Positions 60,768 through 64,000 of a stretch of 64,000 bases of DNA are shown in pieces (the stretch's first letter is position 1; each line of letters starts with the position of its first letter). Source of the DNA: Nocardioides astragali (GTDB lineage Bacteria; Actinomycetota; Actinomycetes; Propionibacteriales; Nocardioidaceae). A model generated the notes under the pieces. The model made no database searches. It was not told where the DNA came from and was given only the letters and a program-made list of their open reading frames with translations. The DNA is taken from the NCBI RefSeq assembly GCF_024436375.1, contig NZ_JAFMZM010000002.1, positions 806,001 through 870,000 of the forward strand, written 5' to 3'. A program made the position numbers and the translations under genes.

Positions 60768-63151
60768 CGCGCCCGGCCGAGGCACCCGTCGGTCCCTTCC
60801 ACGTCGAACCGTGGCACTTGAGGACCGCGCGACTCGACCCGTCGGACCTCGCGGCGACGGAGTCCTTGTTCGCACTGTCGAACGGGCACATCGGACTCCG
60901 CGGATCCCTCGAGGAGGGCGAACCGCACGTCGTCTCGGGCACGTACGTCAATGGCTTCTACGAAGAGCGACCGCTCCCGCATCCTGAGGCCGGGTACGGG
61001 TTCCCGCAGTCCGGCCAGACGGTCGTCAACGTGACCGACGGCAAGCTCATCAGGCTGCACGTCGGGGATTCACCCCTCGACCTCCGCTACGGCCGGGTCC
61101 GGTCCCATGAGCGGGTGCTGGACCTGCGGGCCGGCGTCGTGGAGCGCCGTACGGACTGGACCGCACCCAACGGATCGAGCGTCCGCGTCACGTCGCGACG
61201 GCTGGTCTCGTTCGCCCATCGGATGCTCGCGGCGATCTGCTACGACGTGGAACCGCTGGGCGACGGGTTCTACCTGGCGCTCCAGTCCGACCTGTTGGCG
61301 AACGAGAGCAACGTCCAGCCCTCCCGCGACCCCCGCGCCCCCGCTCCCCTGACCCGACCGCTGCAGGGCGAGCTGAGCAGCTGTCACGAACACCGAGCGG
61401 TCCTGGTGCACCGCACCGCTCGCAGCGGGCTGCGGATCGCTGCCGGGATGGACCACCTGCTCGACCTCCCCGACGGTGCGGTCACCACCATGGAGTCCGA
61501 CGAGGACCTCGCCCGGCTGACGGTCACCTCCGAGCTCAAGCCGGGGCAACGGCTGCGCCTGGTGAAGCTGCTGGCCTACAGCTGGTCGAGCAGGCGATCG
61601 GCTTCTGCCCTGCGGGACCAGGCCGATGCCGCGCTCGGGATGGCCAGGTTGGCCGGCTGGGACGCGCTGGCAGCGCAGCAGCGGGAGTACCTCGACGACT
61701 TCTGGGATCGGGGAGACATCGAGATCGACGGCGACCCGGCACTGCAACAGGCCGTGCGGGTGTCGATGTTCCACGTCCTCCAGGCTGGTGCACGGACCGA
61801 GTCCCAAGCCATCCCGGCCAAGGGTCTGACCGGACCGGGCTACGACGGTCATGCCTTCTGGGACACCGAGACCTTTGTGCTCCCGATGCTGACCTACACG
61901 GCGCCGGAAGCCGCCAGAGGTGCGCTCACGTGGCGCCACCACACCCTCCCGACAGCGGTGGCGCGCGCGGCAGAGCTCGGCCTCGACGGCGCCGCGTTCC
62001 CCTGGCGGACCATCCACGGCGAGGAGTGCTCCGGGTACTGGCCGGCAGGCACGGCCGGGTTCCACGTGAACGCCGACATCGCCGACGCGACGGCTCGGTA
62101 CGTCGCGGCGACTGGCAATGAGGAGTTCGCGGGCACGCTCGGCATCGAGCTACTCGTGCAGACGGCTCGGCTGTGGGCATCCTTGGGCCACTTCTCCAAC
62201 GAGGCGTGCTTCCGGATCGATGGCGTCACCGGCCCCGACGAGTACACCGCCGTCGTCGACGACAACGTCTACACGAACCTGATGGCCCAGCAGAACCTGC
62301 GGACGGCGGCCGACGCCTGCGGGCTTTGGCCGGACGCCGCGGCAAGACTCGGTGTCAGCCAAGATGAGATCGAGAGGTGGCGCGCTGCTGCCGACGTCGT
62401 ACGGCTGCCGTACGACGAGCGGCTCGGTGTCCACGCCCAGTCGGAGGACTTCACCCAGCACGGCGAGTGGGACTTCAGGGCGACCCCGCCCGAGCACTAC
62501 CCGCTGCTGCTGCACTATCCGTACTTCCAGCTCTACCGCAAGCAGGTCGTCAAGCAGGCCGACCTGGTTCTGGCCATGCACCTGCGCGGGGACGCCTTCA
62601 CCGCGCAGCAGAAGGCTCGGAACTTCGCCTACTACGAGGCCCGCACAGTCCGTGACTCGTCACTGTCCGCCGCACCACAGGCCATCATCGCGGCCGAGGT
62701 GGGACACCTCGACCTGGCCTATGACTACTGGGCCGAGGTCGCCTTCACCGACATCCTCAACGTCCACGGCAACGTGGACGATGGTGTCCACATCGCCGCG
62801 GCCGCGGGCACGTGGTCCGTGGCGGTCGCCGGGTTCGGGGGGATGCGGGATCACGGCGGACGCATCACGTTCGCTCCCCGGCTGCCGCCGAAGCTCCACC
62901 GCCTGTGCTTCCGCATGACATTCCAGGGAAGAACGCTCCTCGTGGACGTCCACCGCGATCGGACAGACGGCGACGTCGCCGACGCGGCGGCGACGTACCG
63001 TCTCCTCGGCGGCGATCCCCTCGACACGTCCCACCACGGGACACCAGTGGTGCTCGCGGTCGGTGATGACGTGACCCTCCCATTACCTTCGCCACCGAAC
63101 GTCGATCCGGTGACGCAGCCCTTCGGCAAGGCTCCGCAGCGCCAGACCTGA
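60764..63151 (+). CDS. glycoside hydrolase family 65 phosphorylase (trehalose/maltose/kojibiose type)
   Basis: A 795-residue cytosolic enzyme that splits an alpha-glucoside with phosphate. Domains: N-terminal beta-sandwich (about 1-270), a linker, the (alpha/alpha)6 barrel (about 320-680) with the general acid in 'GVTGPDEYTAVVDDNVYTNL', and C-terminal beta-sheet domains. Other marks are 'GLRGSLEEGEPHVVSGTYVN', 'FWDTETFVLPMLTYTAPEA' and 'PWRTIHGEECSGYWPAG'. Phosphate-binding 'KQADLVLAMHL' is present, supporting phosphorolysis rather than hydrolysis. The exact substrate cannot be decided; trehalose fits the pairing with a beta-phosphoglucomutase and the GH15 gene on the island. Confidence 0.92.
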   Translation: MTRPAEAPVGPFHVEPWHLRTARLDPSDLAATESLFALSNGHIGLRGSLEEGEPHVVSGTYVNGFYEERPLPHPEAGYGFPQSGQTVVNVTDGKLIRLHVGDSPLDLRYGRVRSHERVLDLRAGVVERRTDWTAPNGSSVRVTSRRLVSFAHRMLAAICYDVEPLGDGFYLALQSDLLANESNVQPSRDPRAPAPLTRPLQGELSSCHEHRAVLVHRTARSGLRIAAGMDHLLDLPDGAVTTMESDEDLARLTVTSELKPGQRLRLVKLLAYSWSSRRSASALRDQADAALGMARLAGWDALAAQQREYLDDFWDRGDIEIDGDPALQQAVRVSMFHVLQAGARTESQAIPAKGLTGPGYDGHAFWDTETFVLPMLTYTAPEAARGALTWRHHTLPTAVARAAELGLDGAAFPWRTIHGEECSGYWPAGTAGFHVNADIADATARYVAATGNEEFAGTLGIELLVQTARLWASLGHFSNEACFRIDGVTGPDEYTAVVDDNVYTNLMAQQNLRTAADACGLWPDAAARLGVSQDEIERWRAAADVVRLPYDERLGVHAQSEDFTQHGEWDFRATPPEHYPLLLHYPYFQLYRKQVVKQADLVLAMHLRGDAFTAQQKARNFAYYEARTVRDSSLSAAPQAIIAAEVGHLDLAYDYWAEVAFTDILNVHGNVDDGVHIAAAAGTWSVAVAGFGGMRDHGGRITFAPRLPPKLHRLCFRMTFQGRTLLVDVHRDRTDGDVADAAATYRLLGGDPLDTSHHGTPVVLAVGDDVTLPLPSPPNVDPVTQPFGKAPQRQT

Positions 63152-63222
63152 CGGACCAGGCAGGCCGCCGCAAACGTTTCTGGGTCACCAAGCGCGACAC
63201 AAGCCGGACGTTACAAGTAACC

Positions 63223-63264
63223 AAGTAGCCCCTGACCTGCGTTTCCGCAGGTCAGGGGCTACTT
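63223..63264. terminator. hairpin terminator downstream of tRNA-Pro and GH65
   Basis: A perfect 19-bp stem with a TTTC loop. On the plus strand it is followed by TT, suiting termination after GH65; on the minus strand it lies just beyond the tRNA-Pro 3' end. Most of the stem is part of the duplicated 76-bp repeat. Confidence 0.8.
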
Positions 63265-63303
63265 TTCGGTCGGGCTGACAGGATTTGAACCTGCGACCCC
63301 CTG
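63228..63303. repeat. proximal attachment-site repeat
   Basis: Identical over 76 bp to 23065-23140. It spans the hairpin and the 3' 34 nt of tRNA-Pro. Between the GH65 stop (63151) and this repeat, 60 bp resemble the left flank of the distal copy. Confidence 0.85.
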
Positions 63304-63343
63304 ACCCCCAGTCAGGTGCGCTACCAAGCTGCGCTACAGCCCG
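63270..63343 (-). tRNA. tRNA-Pro(GGG)
   Basis: A 74-nt cloverleaf on the minus strand: acceptor stem CGGGCTG pairs with CAGCCCG, followed by discriminator A. The anticodon loop CTGGGGG gives anticodon GGG. The T-loop is GTTCAAATC. CCA is not encoded. The 3' part is the insertion target of the island. Confidence 0.95.
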
Positions 63344-63555
63344 AATGCCTCCGGCACGAAGGCCCGCGAAGCGAGGTGAACGTTACCGCAGCCGTCGCAC
63401 ACCTCCTCAATCGACCCGCCCGTTCTAGTCCACGCCCCCCGGCGTGAGTGACGAATGCCTACGAGTCCCTAGTCCTTGTGGGCCATTTGCCCGGCAACGA
63501 CAGACGCACCGCGGCGCTCCGCACAGGATGAACCATCAACCTGTGGGAGCCATCC

Positions 63556-64000
63556 GTGTCATCACTGCCGCGCCGTGCCGGCCTCGTGGTGGCCGTCGTC
63601 GCGGCGGCCATCGCTCTGAGCCTGCCTGCTCCGCGAGCCACTGCCGTTGTGCCCGAGCCCACCGTCCGCGACGGCGGGCAGCAGAGCGGCGCGCGCGAGG
63701 GCGGGCACCGGACCCGCGCGCGCGAGCTGGCGCGCCAGCTGCGCGAGCGTGAGCAGAGCCTCATGGCGCTCAACCGACGGGCCGACGCTCGCGAGCGGGC
63801 GCTCGTGGGCCGCAAGGCCGTGCTCGCGACGTACGGCTACACCGGCGACCCGGACGAGGTGCGGGCGGTGCTGCCGTTGGCGTCGTACCGCGTGTCGGCG
63901 GGCTTCGGCCTCACCGGCCCCCTCTGGGAGGCCGAGCACGGCGGCCAGGACTTCGGGGCCTCGGCGGGCGAGCAGATCGTCGCAGTGGCCGCCGGCGAGG
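63556..64000 (+). CDS. secreted M23-family peptidase, N-terminal part
   Basis: The first 148 codons of a secreted murein endopeptidase-like protein; the rest lies beyond the window. A signal peptide ('RRAGLVVAVVAAAIALSLP' to about residue 30) is followed by an Arg/Glu-rich coiled-coil segment (about 45-80, 'ELARQLREREQSLMALNRRA'). The peptidase M23 domain then begins: 'YRVSAGFGLTGPLWEAEHGG' and 'DFGASAGEQIVAVAAGE', including the first zinc-ligand His and Asp. The GTG start has GGGAG 8 nt upstream. It lies on the chromosomal side of tRNA-Pro, outside the island. Confidence 0.88.
   Translation, partial: MSSLPRRAGLVVAVVAAAIALSLPAPRATAVVPEPTVRDGGQQSGAREGGHRTRARELARQLREREQSLMALNRRADARERALVGRKAVLATYGYTGDPDEVRAVLPLASYRVSAGFGLTGPLWEAEHGGQDFGASAGEQIVAVAAGE

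Overview
The window is high-GC actinobacterial DNA. GTG and TTG starts are frequent, and ATGA/GTGA gene overlaps are the rule. The content includes a GerMN lipoprotein behind a two-component pair, GAF-ANTAR, DUF3040, DUF981, homodimeric AceE, and a family-65 phosphorylase with its mutase. It fits a Nocardioides-like member of Propionibacteriales; that placement is an inference from gene content, not from a marker gene.

Region 1 (1-12.8 kb) is a transport, redox and detoxification block. It holds the end of an MMPL transporter, an XRE-cupin regulator, a CPYC-type FAD oxidoreductase, an HD-domain protein, two DHA2-type MFS pumps around a tiny zinc-ribbon protein, a membrane-anchored alpha/beta hydrolase, a large LuxR-type (LAL) ATPase regulator, a DJ-1/PfpI protein and a zinc-less alcohol/quinone dehydrogenase.

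Region 2 (12.8-23.0 kb) is an envelope and signalling block with visible decay. It has an MMPL remnant, a PAP2 phosphatase, a YihY/BrkB protein, a scrambled receiver/PRC-tail remnant, a 24-residue membrane peptide, a membrane metallophosphoesterase and a PRC-barrel protein. A response regulator (one-base frameshift), histidine kinase and GerMN lipoprotein follow in MtrA-MtrB-LpqB-like order, then a HesB/IscA-like protein, GAF-ANTAR and a tyrosine-integrase scrap.

Region 3 (23.07-63.30 kb) appears to be a genomic island in the 3' end of tRNA-Pro(GGG). A 76-bp perfect direct repeat, containing the 3' part of the tRNA and a downstream hairpin, lies at 23065-23140 and at 63228-63303; the intact tRNA is at the right end. 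No integrase was found inside. The cargo concerns carbon starvation, central carbon and ion/pH stress: pyruvate dehydrogenase E1 (aceE) with a divergent PucR regulator, CstA/YbdD, GH15 and transaldolase, a GH65 disaccharide phosphorylase with a beta-phosphoglucomutase-like HAD enzyme, a complete Mrp Na+/H+ antiporter operon (mrpA-G, B fused to A), two double-domain universal stress proteins, a slipin, a ferredoxin-reductase-like flavoprotein, and a MarR-linked cluster resembling the Bacillus MhqR quinone-detoxification regulon. Several very small membrane proteins sit behind good ribosome binding sites, two of them beside ACGC/GCGT palindromes that also occur at the promoter of an island TetR gene.

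Region 4 (63.27-64.0 kb) is chromosomal backbone: tRNA-Pro and the start of an M23 peptidase.

Broken genes are unusually common: MMPL, receiver/PRC, response regulator, integrase, two DUF488 genes, a GTP cyclohydrolase I fragment, a DksA-type zinc finger and a DUF5519 scrap. Two of these are single-base insertions in homopolymer runs and could be sequencing errors.
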